Positions 25,963-33,758 of a stretch of 64,000 nt of DNA are shown here, piece after piece. The stretch is from Paraburkholderia phenazinium (GTDB lineage: Bacteria; Pseudomonadota; Gammaproteobacteria; Burkholderiales; Burkholderiaceae), in the NCBI RefSeq assembly GCF_900142845.1, contig NZ_FSRU01000001.1, positions 3,658,001 to 3,722,000 of the forward strand, given 5' to 3'. The notes below the pieces were generated by a model, which saw only the letters and a program-made list of their open reading frames with translations, ran no database searches and was not told the origin of the DNA. Position numbers and translations under genes: made by a program. Position 1 is the first letter of the stretch. The number at the start of each line of letters is the position of its first letter.

Positions 25963-27063
25963 TCACTTCCGCAATGCCATGACGACGTACCTGAACGCTT
26001 CCTCACCCGGTGCGACGATCAGGGCGCTCAGTTTGGTTGAACTCAAGCGAACCTCCAGGGTATCGGTCCGCAGTGTCGCCATGGCGTCCAGCAAATAGCG
26101 GATGTTGAAGCTGAGGTCTACCGGCGCACCATCGTAGGCTATCTCAAGCTCTTCAACCGACTCCTCGTCCTCCGGATTGCTGACGCTGACCTGCAACCGG
26201 CCATGGCCCGCGGAACATTGGATGCTTTTGAATTTCTCAGTGGTTAGTACTGCTGCACGCTGCAGACACGCGTAAAACGCCTGACGGTCGATCGTGAACT
26301 CCGCCTCGAACCCATCTGGAATTACGCGCCTGAAGTCCGGATACCGGCCCGCAATCAGCTTGCACGTGAAGAGAATCTTCCCAAACGCGAAACTCGCATA
26401 TCCCGCTGCGGTGGTGAGCAGAACCGTCGAGTCGTCGTCAGGTAGCAGGCGGATCAATTCGAGAATCGCCTTGCGCGGCACGATGATCTCCCGTGAATCG
26501 TGGCCGGTTTGGGCGGGGATACGTGCGGTAGCCAGCCGGTGACCGTCGGTGGCTACGGCCGTGAGCTCTGATCCGCTAATCAACAGTGCGCCGTTCAGGA
26601 AGTAACGAATGTCGTTATCCGCCATCGCGAAGTGCACCATGTGCAGCAGGCGTTTCAGATTGCCTGCGCCGACAGAAAGCGCCATCTCCGGCTCCGCGCT
26701 TTGCCGGATCTGCGGGAAATCCTCCGCGCTCCCCGCATGCAGGGATATCCGGCTGCCTGGCCCCTGGATGATGAGACGAGTGCCTGACACAGCGAGGCTG
26801 ATCGGTGCGTCGGGCATGGCTCGCACCACATCCAGCAGCTTGCGTGCGTTCACGGTTAAGGCCGTGCCGGACTCGCGGGCGTCGATATTTTCCGTTGCAC
26901 TGAGTTCCAACTCGAGGTCGGTGCTGCGGAAATGCAACTGGTTGCCGGCGGTGGAAACCAGCACGCTGGAGAAAACGGGAAGCGTGCTGCGCCGCTCCAC
27001 GATGCCGCAGACGATTTGCAATGGGTGAATCAGAACATCGCGTGGAGCTTTAAGAAACTGCAT
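25963..27063 (-). CDS. dnaN: DNA polymerase III beta clamp paralogue
   Basis: A 366-residue full-length sliding clamp with three clamp domains. Recognisable landmarks shared with DnaN are RRSTLPVFSSVLV, STDLELEL, MADNDIRYFLNGALL, ATDGHRLATARIP, IIVPRKAILELIRLLPDD, GRYPDFRRVIPDGFE and the C-terminal YVVMALRK (E. coli YVVMPMRL). It is not next to dnaA, recF or gyrB and differs at many residues, so it is almost certainly a second copy rather than the housekeeping gene. The ATG at 27063 follows GAAAGGAAA. The 340 bases upstream hold three inverted repeats. It could act in repair or specialised replication, or be a drug-tolerant backup; I cannot choose from the sequence. Confidence 0.92.
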   Translation of the reverse strand: MQFLKAPRDVLIHPLQIVCGIVERRSTLPVFSSVLVSTAGNQLHFRSTDLELELSATENIDARESGTALTVNARKLLDVVRAMPDAPISLAVSGTRLIIQGPGSRISLHAGSAEDFPQIRQSAEPEMALSVGAGNLKRLLHMVHFAMADNDIRYFLNGALLISGSELTAVATDGHRLATARIPAQTGHDSREIIVPRKAILELIRLLPDDDSTVLLTTAAGYASFAFGKILFTCKLIAGRYPDFRRVIPDGFEAEFTIDRQAFYACLQRAAVLTTEKFKSIQCSAGHGRLQVSVSNPEDEESVEELEIAYDGAPVDLSFNIRYLLDAMATLRTDTLEVRLSSTKLSALIVAPGEEAFRYVVMALRK

Positions 27064-27151
27064 GGCGTTTCCTTTCAATTGGGAGGCGATGTAACGGCCG
27101 ACCAGGTAACACCGTCGCCCTCTATTTCGTCATCCTAAATGCAAAGTGTGG

Positions 27152-27178
27152 ATGTTCCGATCCAAACGGACGGAACAT
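27152..27178. repeat. inverted repeat upstream of dnaN paralogue
   Basis: ATGTTCCG and CGGAACAT are perfect arms. The stem continues inward as TCC/GGA around an AAAC loop with one unpaired A. It lies about 90 bases before the dnaN start, a plausible operator or hairpin. Confidence 0.6.
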
Positions 27179-27272
27179 GCCGGCGTGACCGGCCAAGACC
27201 TTCGCGAGGTCAAGGCGCATTCGATCATGGAGAGTTCGAAGCGCCCGGGACACATTTCCCCGAGCGGGTGGC

Positions 27273-27296
27273 CGAACGCGATGTGGCCCGCGTTCG
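27273..27296. repeat. inverted repeat, CGAACGCG/CGCGTTCG
   Basis: Eight-base perfect arms separated by eight bases, in the middle of the dnaN/beta-lactamase intergenic region. Confidence 0.5.
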
Positions 27297-27334
27297 ACAT
27301 GTGCACACGATAACCGGCGGATAAGCCGGAGTCA

Positions 27335-27357
27335 ACTGACAAGCTACACTTGTCAGT
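27335..27357. repeat. inverted repeat, ACTGACAAG/CTTGTCAGT
   Basis: Nine-base perfect arms with a five-base spacer, 47 bases past the beta-lactamase stop. It has the size of a regulator-binding palindrome; without a T-run it is not a typical terminator. Confidence 0.6.
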
Positions 27358-27403
27358 GCGATCATGTGCACGCACAGGCCGGGTTTGAAACCCTCCTCAT
27401 ACA

Positions 27404-28276
27404 TCAAGCGCTGGCCGTCACCCATTGCACGAAGACAGCGCCAGCCTCGCGCAGGACGGCCTCGCGAGCGTCCATGCTCACGCCGGGCGCATCGTAGTAC
27501 GCGGCGACAAGAAGCGGCGCGCGCCCTGGTGGCCGCACGACGGCGTAGTCGTTTGTTTCCTCTTCGACGCTCGTTCCGGGGCGGTCGGCCGCCCGCCAGT
27601 CCGCAGGCAGACTTGCACGAAGCCGGTTGAGGCCAGGCTTGCAGGCGACCATCCAGCTTTCCAGTTGCGCACGCGACGGGGGACTCAAGACATCGCCTAA
27701 AAGAATTCGGCTCACCGCCTGGGTGATGGCTCTTGGACTCGTCGTATCGAGCACCCCGCTATATTGGTTCGACTCGGGCTCGTACCGATCCGAGCGTGTG
27801 ACGGTATCGCCGAGACTTCGAACGAATTGAGTCAAGGCGGCAGGACCGCCCACGCTTCGCATCAACAGGATTGCCGCCGTGTTGTCGCTCACCTCCACAA
27901 TCGCCTGGCAAAGCGCGCCGACCGACATGGCACCCTGCGCAACGTTGGCTTTCGTCACGGGAGAAGTGAAGATCAGATCCTTCTCCGTGTACCGCACGAA
28001 ACGCTCGAGGCTATCCTTGCCGCTATCTACACGGGCAAGCACCTGTGCCGCTAAAAGCCCTTTGAAGGTGCTGCACATCAGAAAGCGTTCATCCGCGCGA
28101 TGACTTAGCGTTCGCCCCGAACCGGTATCGACGGCGAACACGCCAAGGCGTCCGCCGTGTCGGCGTTCGATATCGGCTAGCGGCGATTCGGCTGCGTAAA
28201 GCGGGTTGGCAACGCCGATGCCAAGTAACAGCGGTAGTCCAAGAATCAGACTTCGACGCGTGGTGAAATGAGTCAC
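27404..28276 (-). CDS. class A beta-lactamase with altered KTG motif
   Basis: A 290-residue serine beta-lactamase with a Tat-like signal peptide (TTRRSLILGLPLLLGIGVANPLYAA). Active-site elements are S69-T-F-K72, S130-D-N132 and the omega-loop E166-P-E-S-N170. The third box, normally Lys-Thr-Gly, reads Arg232-Pro-Gly234 in WRAADRPGTSVEEETNDYAVV; I checked it at the DNA level (CGC CCC GGA). The Pro in place of Thr is unusual and could reduce or shift activity. No ampR/penR-type LysR gene is adjacent. The gene lies between a second dnaN and a second leuS. Family membership is sure; hydrolytic activity is not. Confidence 0.88.
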   Translation of the reverse strand: MTHFTTRRSLILGLPLLLGIGVANPLYAAESPLADIERRHGGRLGVFAVDTGSGRTLSHRADERFLMCSTFKGLLAAQVLARVDSGKDSLERFVRYTEKDLIFTSPVTKANVAQGAMSVGALCQAIVEVSDNTAAILLMRSVGGPAALTQFVRSLGDTVTRSDRYEPESNQYSGVLDTTSPRAITQAVSRILLGDVLSPPSRAQLESWMVACKPGLNRLRASLPADWRAADRPGTSVEEETNDYAVVRPPGRAPLLVAAYYDAPGVSMDAREAVLREAGAVFVQWVTASA

Positions 28277-28630
28277 TGATTATCCTGTTCAATCGGGAGC
28301 AGTCATGTTTTAAGGAGTGCGCGAGTGCCGCCTCAACGAAGGACCTCGACGTTCGAAGATTTACAGAAAGCCGCGATTCGTGCAAACTCGTTACACATTA
28401 CGGGCTAACCGTTACGCTCTTATGGTGTTCACTATCGCGTCCTCGGCAGATGTACACGGGTTTTACGACCCACGCCTTGGCACGCCCCTATCTGTCTACC
28501 TCCCTATCCGCCGACTACCGCTCGGCCGCTGAGCCATGGCGTCTTGGCGGCCGTAGCCATTCCATCGCCGCAATCGCGGCTGCATACGGACAAAGCCGGT
28601 TGAACCCGTTTCGCCGGCAAGGGGTAACAG
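28277..28630. other. leuS leader region
   Basis: This 354-base stretch separates divergent beta-lactamase and leuS genes. It holds a possible short Leu-codon-containing peptide (28422-28532). It also holds a compact GCCGC-aatc-GCGGC hairpin (28567-28580) and a GCCGG/CCGGC stem (28595-28618) that ends at the leuS ribosome site. No T-box elements were recognised. Confidence 0.45.
28422..28532 (+). other. possible leader peptide rich in rare leucine codons
   Basis: A 36-residue frame (MVFTIASSADVHG...) has five Leu in its last 18 residues, encoded by CTT, CTA, CTC, CTA and CTC and never by CTG, the expected favourite in this genome. It ends 98 bases before leuS, ahead of two hairpins, which is the layout of a transcription or translation attenuator. 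There is no clear ribosome site, so the call is tentative. Confidence 0.25.
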
Positions 28631-31156
28631 ATGGCCTACGATCCAAAAGCGATCGAGCCCAAGTGGCAAGCCTATTGGGACGAACATTCCACGTTCCGGG
28701 CACAGATCGATCCAACTAAACCGAAGTTCTATGCGCTGGACATGTTTCCCTATCCATCGGGTGCGGGATTACATGTTGGGCATCCGATGGGATATACCGC
28801 GACCGACATCCTGTGCCGGTACAAGCGCATGCTCGGCTTCAACGTGCTGCATCCGATGGGCTGGGACAGCTACGGCTTGCCCGCCGAGCGCTACGCGATG
28901 CGTACCGGCGTTCATCCGGCCATCACTACGAAGCGCAACATCGAAACCTTTCGCGGCCAGGTCAAGCGCCTGGGCTTTTCGTATGACTGGAGCCGGGAAT
29001 TCGCCACCACCGACCCGGCCTATGTGCGATGGACTCAATGGATATTCCTGAAGCTGTTCGAACGCGGCCTCGCCTATCAGGCCGAGGTCGCCGTGAACTG
29101 GTGTCCCGCGCAAAACACGGTGCTGGCCAATGAAGAAGTGAAAGACGGCAAGTACGTCGAAACGGGCGACCCGGTCGTACGCCGTCTGATGCGCCAATGG
29201 ATGCTGCGCATCACTCACTACGCCGACCGCCTGGTGGACGATCTGGACGAACTGGACTGGCCCGAAAACGTGAAGACCATGCAGCGCAACTGGGTGGGAC
29301 GATCGGAAGGCGCAGAGATCCATTTGCCGATTGCAGGCAGCCGCCACTCGGTGACCGTCTTCACCACGCGCGCGGACACGCTGTTCGGCGTGACGTGCTG
29401 CATCCTCGCCCCTGAGCACGCATTGCTCGCCAGCATCGTCACGCCCGAGGCCCGCGCTACCGTCGACACGTATATCGAGCGGGCAAAGACGCTGGACGAC
29501 ACCGTGCGCGGCGATGCGGGTCGCAAGAAAAGCGGCGTGTTCACTGGCGCATACGCTATCCATCCCGTGAGCGGTGAGCGCCTGCCGGTGTGGGTCGCGG
29601 ACTACGTGCTGGCGGGTTATGGCAGCGGCGCCGTCATGGCGGTGCCGGCGCATGACGGAAGGGATCATGAGTTCGCTCGACACTTCGGTCTGCCAATCGT
29701 ACGGGTTGTCGACGATGGTTTAAACGGCGACATCACGCAGGCAGCGTATGAAGGCGACGGCCTGATGGTCAACTCCGGCTTCCTGAATGGGTTGACGGTC
29801 ACGCAGGCAAAGCAGGCCATGGTGACGTGGCTGGAACAGCACGGCGCCGGTCGCGCGAAAGTGACCTATCGTCTGCGAGACTGGCTGTTCTCCCGCCAGC
29901 GGTATTGGGGCGAGCCTATTCCGGTTCTGCATTTGACCGACGGTTCGATCGTGCCGTTGCCCGAGGACGCGTTGCCGCTCCTGCCGCCCGAACTCGACGA
30001 CTACAAGCCCGCTCCGGGCGGAGAGCCGCCGCTCGCCCGCGCGGAGGACTGGGTTCGAACCACCGCCCCCGGCACTGACATCCCCGCTATGCGCGAGACG
30101 AATACGATGCCGCAATGGGCCGGCTCGAGCTGGTACTTCCTGCGTTTCCTCGACCCGCACAACGACCGCGAGTTCGTCAGCAAGGAAGCGGAAAAATACT
30201 GGATGCCCGTGGATGTCTATGTGGGTGGTCCCGAGCATACCGTGCTGCACTTGTTGTACGCGAGGTTCTGGCACAAGGTGCTGTACGACATCGGCGTGGT
30301 GTCGACGAAGGAGCCGTTCCGCAAGCTGTTCAATCAGGGGATGATGCTGGCCTTTTCGTACAAGGACGAAGCAGGCCGCTACTACGAGTCCGACCAGGTG
30401 GTCGAACGCGACGGCAAGCATTTCAGCGGCACGGTGGAACTGAGCCGCCAGGTCGAGAAGATGTCGAAATCGCGCTTTAACGTGGTCAATCCGGACGACG
30501 TGGTGCAGGAGTACGGCGCCGACGCATTGCGACTCTATGAAATGTTTATGGGCCCGCTGGAGGTCGCCAAGCCGTGGCAACCCTCGGGCTTGACCGGTGT
30601 GCGCCGGTTTCTCGAGCGGGCGTGGCGCATGGTTTGCGACGACAACGATATGCCGCATCCGCTGGTGCAGGATGGTCCGGATGTGCCTGAAGTTCTGCTG
30701 CGATTACGGCACAAAACCGTCCGCACGGTGACTGAGGATATTGAGGGGCTGCGTTTCAACACCGCCATCGCGCGGTTGATGGAAATGGCTAACGTACTGA
30801 CTCACGCTTCCATCCGGCCGCGCGAAGTGGTGGAGACTTTCGTCAAGCTGCTGGCGCCGTTTGCCCCTCATGTTGCGGAGGAGTTGTGGGGCAAGCTGGG
30901 GTACGACGGCACACTCGCGTATGCGCCATGGCCGAACTTCGACCCGGAGCTGGCGCTCGATGAGCGCCAGGAGTACGTCGTGCAAGTCAACGGTAAGGTG
31001 CGACATCGTTTCCACGGCGAGACCGGGCTCGACGCGAAGGCTCTCGCGGCAGCGGCGAAAGCCGAACCACAGGTCCGCGCTTTGCTGGAGGGGCGGAAGG
31101 TGATGAAGGAGATTGCCATCCCCGGGCGGCTGGTGAATTTTGTCGTCGGGGAATAG
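28631..31156 (+). CDS. leuS: leucyl-tRNA synthetase, second-type copy
   Basis: An 841-residue class I synthetase that charges tRNA-Leu. Intact elements are the HVGH signature (48-51), KMSKS (610-614), CP1 editing domain with TTRADTLFG (from 245) and VPAHDGRDHEFA (338-349), and WAGSSWYFLRFLDP in the catalytic core. The N-terminus (MAYDPKAIEPKWQAYW) and the lack of the Cys-rich zinc module differ strongly from the usual beta-proteobacterial LeuRS (which starts MHEKYxPxxVE and is longer). It therefore looks like an additional enzyme of a different lineage. AAGGGG precedes the ATG. It is followed by a strong terminator. A role as a backup enzyme insensitive to a LeuRS inhibitor is an inference. 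Confidence 0.93.
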   Translation: MAYDPKAIEPKWQAYWDEHSTFRAQIDPTKPKFYALDMFPYPSGAGLHVGHPMGYTATDILCRYKRMLGFNVLHPMGWDSYGLPAERYAMRTGVHPAITTKRNIETFRGQVKRLGFSYDWSREFATTDPAYVRWTQWIFLKLFERGLAYQAEVAVNWCPAQNTVLANEEVKDGKYVETGDPVVRRLMRQWMLRITHYADRLVDDLDELDWPENVKTMQRNWVGRSEGAEIHLPIAGSRHSVTVFTTRADTLFGVTCCILAPEHALLASIVTPEARATVDTYIERAKTLDDTVRGDAGRKKSGVFTGAYAIHPVSGERLPVWVADYVLAGYGSGAVMAVPAHDGRDHEFARHFGLPIVRVVDDGLNGDITQAAYEGDGLMVNSGFLNGLTVTQAKQAMVTWLEQHGAGRAKVTYRLRDWLFSRQRYWGEPIPVLHLTDGSIVPLPEDALPLLPPELDDYKPAPGGEPPLARAEDWVRTTAPGTDIPAMRETNTMPQWAGSSWYFLRFLDPHNDREFVSKEAEKYWMPVDVYVGGPEHTVLHLLYARFWHKVLYDIGVVSTKEPFRKLFNQGMMLAFSYKDEAGRYYESDQVVERDGKHFSGTVELSRQVEKMSKSRFNVVNPDDVVQEYGADALRLYEMFMGPLEVAKPWQPSGLTGVRRFLERAWRMVCDDNDMPHPLVQDGPDVPEVLLRLRHKTVRTVTEDIEGLRFNTAIARLMEMANVLTHASIRPREVVETFVKLLAPFAPHVAEELWGKLGYDGTLAYAPWPNFDPELALDERQEYVVQVNGKVRHRFHGETGLDAKALAAAAKAEPQVRALLEGRKVMKEIAIPGRLVNFVVGE

Positions 31157-31192
31157 GGTTCTTCTACGATCCGGGTTGGCGTAGACGCCTCT

Positions 31193-31239
31193 GCACTCCT
31201 TGTCTGCTTTAAGCGGGCAAGGAGTGCTTATTTGTTTTG
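31193..31239 (+). terminator. rho-independent terminator of leuS
   Basis: GCACTCCTTG (31193-31202) pairs perfectly with CAAGGAGTGC (31218-31227). A short inner stem is possible and a T-rich tail (ttatttgtttt) follows. It lies 37 bases past the leuS stop, so leuS is monocistronic. Confidence 0.9.
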
Positions 31240-31358
31240 GAGCGGTGAATCTCAGCCACGAACGGCCACGTCCCGGTTTCTGCTAACATCTTGCGCTTTT
31301 CGGTCCGCACGGTCGGGCTGAAAACAATCGGCAGCATCGACGACTCAGCGAGGATGGC

Positions 31359-32094
31359 ATGTCTCAGATCGTGGTCGAAGGCCTGGCTAAAACCTACCGC
31401 ATCGCGGAGCGCCAACCCGGCTTGCTCAGCCTGCTCCGGCGTCGCTGGCGCGAGGTGGAGGCCCTCAAGGACGTCAGCTTCAGTCTGCAACGCGGCGAAC
31501 TGCTCGGTTTTATCGGCCCCAACGGCGCAGGCAAGTCGACCACCATCAAGATTCTGTCCGGCATTCTGCGCCCCACTGCCGGCCGCGTCGTGATCGAAGG
31601 ACGTGTCCCGTTCGACAATCGGCTACGACTTCCGGCTGCGAGTGATCGGCCGTCTGATTCAGGGCCTGCTGGTGCTGGCAGTAGCCACCCGGGCACTCGA
31701 TCTTCATTGGGGTGTGGGCGAAGTTGCGTTAGCGCTCTGGACGATTGCCGGGGGTGTAGCGTTGTTCTTCGGACTGATGGTCTTGCAGGCAACGCTCGCC
31801 TTCTGGACCGTCGAAAGTCTGGAGGTGGTCAACGTGGTGACTTACGGCGGCGTGCAGGCTGCGCAGTACCCGCTCGGTTTTTACACTAGTTGGTTCCGCA
31901 ACTTTCTGATTTTCGTCGTGCCGATTGCTTGCATCGCCTACTTTCCGGTGCTGGCGATTTTGCACAAGGCCGATCCGCTCGGTGCGCCAGAGTGGTTCCT
32001 GCCGCTGGCGCCCGCGGTGGGATTCGCGTTCCTTGCGACGAGCTTCGTGGCGTGGCGCTTCGGGGTGCGGAAGTACACGTCGACCGGAACTTGA
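31359..32094 (+). pseudogene. deletion-fused ABC-2 exporter remnant
   Basis: The first about 86 codons encode the start of an ABC exporter ATPase (MSQIVVEGLAKTYRIAE, Walker A GPNGAGKSTTIKILSG, ending near GRVPFDN). From about 31620 the coding sequence continues in another frame with the last about 150 codons of an ABC-2-type permease (GYDFRLRVIGRLIQGLLVL to FLATSFVAWRFGVRKYT), which has several membrane helices. The ATPase's signature and Walker B motifs and the first part of the permease are missing. One internal deletion has therefore joined the beginning of the first gene to the end of a downstream gene, out of frame. No functional exporter remains. Confidence 0.8.
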
Positions 32095-32203
32095 CTGCGT
32101 GGGCTTTAGAGCGTCCATCGGCACGTAGTACCCCCTCGCATTACGCATCCTTACCAAACACCCCTCTCGTAACCTGCCGTAAATTTTCCACTTCAAGGCA
32201 CGA

Positions 32204-32231
32204 TTGGCACGAAGCGCGGCGCTGCTATGCT
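32204..32231 (+). promoter_or_regulatory. sigma-70-type promoter for the TPR/ATP-grasp gene
   Basis: TTGGCA and TATGCT with a 16-base spacer lie about 80-125 bases before the two candidate starts of the TPR/ATP-grasp gene. Good match, position supportive. Confidence 0.45.
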
Positions 32232-32354
32232 CGATTCATTCGCCCCGTCCAGCAAGGTTCAACCTCTTCCGCCGGACATGAAGACCCACTGAACCATCGC
32301 TTTACCACCCGCATGCATGACCACCACGTGGCTCGCTTGCGGTGCGCTCCCATC

Positions 32355-33758
32355 ATGCCCATCGATCGTCTTCTTTCTCTGGCCTCTTCGTATCATCAGG
32401 AAGGCCGTTTCGACCTGGCCGAAACGCATTATCGACAAGCACTGGACCTCGACCCCAATCACTGGGACGCATGCTTTAGACTCGGCCAGGTATTGATCCG
32501 GCGCGATCGGTTCGACGAAGCAATCGGCCGGCTCAGTCAACTGTTGAACCGCCCCGGCGATCACGCCGCGGTGCATCGCCAGATCGGACTCGCCGAAGCT
32601 TGCGCGGGACGGCGGCAACGCGCGCTGGATCATTTCAAACAGGCCCTTGAACACGAACCCGACGATGCCACCACCTTGCACATCGTCGCCAATCTGCAGC
32701 AGGCGCTAGGTCTCCATAGCGCCGCCGACGCGACCTATCGGCGTGCGCTGAAATTGAAGCCGCTGATCACCGTGCCCGCCATCGTCGCACCGCCGGATTT
32801 CCGCGTGCTGTTCGTGTTCGGACCCAGTGCGGGTAACACCCCCATCGAGTATCTGATCGAGCAGGCGCGCTTCGAAAGCAATATCGTCACCCTGTTGCCG
32901 GACACGGAATACGACGTCGATCGGCTGCGCGTTTACGCAAACGTTGTCGTCAATCTGATTTCCGATGTCGATCGGGGACACGCCTTCCTCGCACCCGCGC
33001 AAGCGCTTGTCGAGCAAATTGGCGGTCCGGTCGTCAACCCTCCCAAGGCGATCGAGGGTACGGGCCGGGAGTCGATTGCGCGACGCCTTGCGGCGTTGCC
33101 GGGCTGTCGCGTACCGCAAACGCGGCAGTATCAGGCAGTTGAGCTGCGCGACCTGCTCGCCTCCGATTCATCAGCCATGCTAACGTTTCCGTTGCTGGTA
33201 AGACCCGCCGGCACACACGGCGGCGACGACTTCGAGAAGATGGAGAGTGCCTCGCAACTGCATACATTCCTTGGCGGACACGAACCACGCAGCTACTATC
33301 TCACCGCGTTTGTCGACTACCGATCCGACGATGGCTATTTCCGCAAATACCGTTTCTTCTGCGTTGGCGACGAGATCCTGCCGTATCACCTCGCCATCGA
33401 CGATAAATGGAAAGTCCACCACGTCACCACCAGCATGACCACCCATACCTGGATGCAGGACGAGGAACGGGCGTTTCTGGACGATCCGTGGCGCGTCTTC
33501 GGCGCCGCGCAGCAAGCGGCTTTGCGGTCGATTCGCGACGCGATGGGTCTGGACTATTTCGGCATCGACTGCGCGCTCGATCGTGACGGCGCCGTCGTCG
33601 TGTTCGAGGTCAATGCAAGCATGCTCGTGCATGGACGGAACCAGCAGTTTCCGTACAAGACGGCGGCGGTAGAGCGCATCAAGCAGGCGTTTCATGCTTT
33701 GCTGGAACGACTCGCGCGGCAGGGGCAAGGAAACCAGCAGGCCGACGCCGCTACTTGA
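32355..33758 (+). CDS. TPR plus ATP-grasp-like protein
   Basis: About 467 residues in two parts. Residues 1-135 are three to four tetratricopeptide repeats (YHQEGRFDLAETHYRQALDLDPN, HFKQALEHEPDDATTLHIVANLQQALGL). Residues about 150-455 resemble an ATP-grasp ligase: a flavodoxin-like preATP segment (RVLFVFGPSAGNTPIEYL), LLVRPAGTHGGDDFEKM, and the metal site FGIDCALDRDGAVVVFEVNASM (Glu418, Asn420). Such folds join a carboxylate to an amine or thiol using ATP. The substrate is unknown. The start is uncertain (ATG 32355 or 32313; neither has a good ribosome site). The gene overlaps the 3' end of a convergent LysR gene by eight bases. Confidence 0.78.
   Translation: MPIDRLLSLASSYHQEGRFDLAETHYRQALDLDPNHWDACFRLGQVLIRRDRFDEAIGRLSQLLNRPGDHAAVHRQIGLAEACAGRRQRALDHFKQALEHEPDDATTLHIVANLQQALGLHSAADATYRRALKLKPLITVPAIVAPPDFRVLFVFGPSAGNTPIEYLIEQARFESNIVTLLPDTEYDVDRLRVYANVVVNLISDVDRGHAFLAPAQALVEQIGGPVVNPPKAIEGTGRESIARRLAALPGCRVPQTRQYQAVELRDLLASDSSAMLTFPLLVRPAGTHGGDDFEKMESASQLHTFLGGHEPRSYYLTAFVDYRSDDGYFRKYRFFCVGDEILPYHLAIDDKWKVHHVTTSMTTHTWMQDEERAFLDDPWRVFGAAQQAALRSIRDAMGLDYFGIDCALDRDGAVVVFEVNASMLVHGRNQQFPYKTAAVERIKQAFHALLERLARQGQGNQQADAAT

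Larger units (their letters stand above)
27064..27403. other. palindrome-rich intergenic region between dnaN paralogue and beta-lactamase
   Basis: No convincing gene is present. The region must hold the leftward dnaN promoter and the 3' end of the beta-lactamase transcript. It contains three separate inverted repeats (listed individually), which is unusually dense. No DnaA boxes of the TTATCCACA type were seen. Confidence 0.6.

Noticed and set aside
28277..28630. T-box riboswitch for leuS
   Set aside because: No T-box (UGGN) or specifier-loop architecture recognised; T-boxes are very rare in proteobacteria.
28769..30658. Two long minus-strand frames over leuS
   Set aside because: Composition of antisense shadows and no start signals; leuS is intact on the plus strand.
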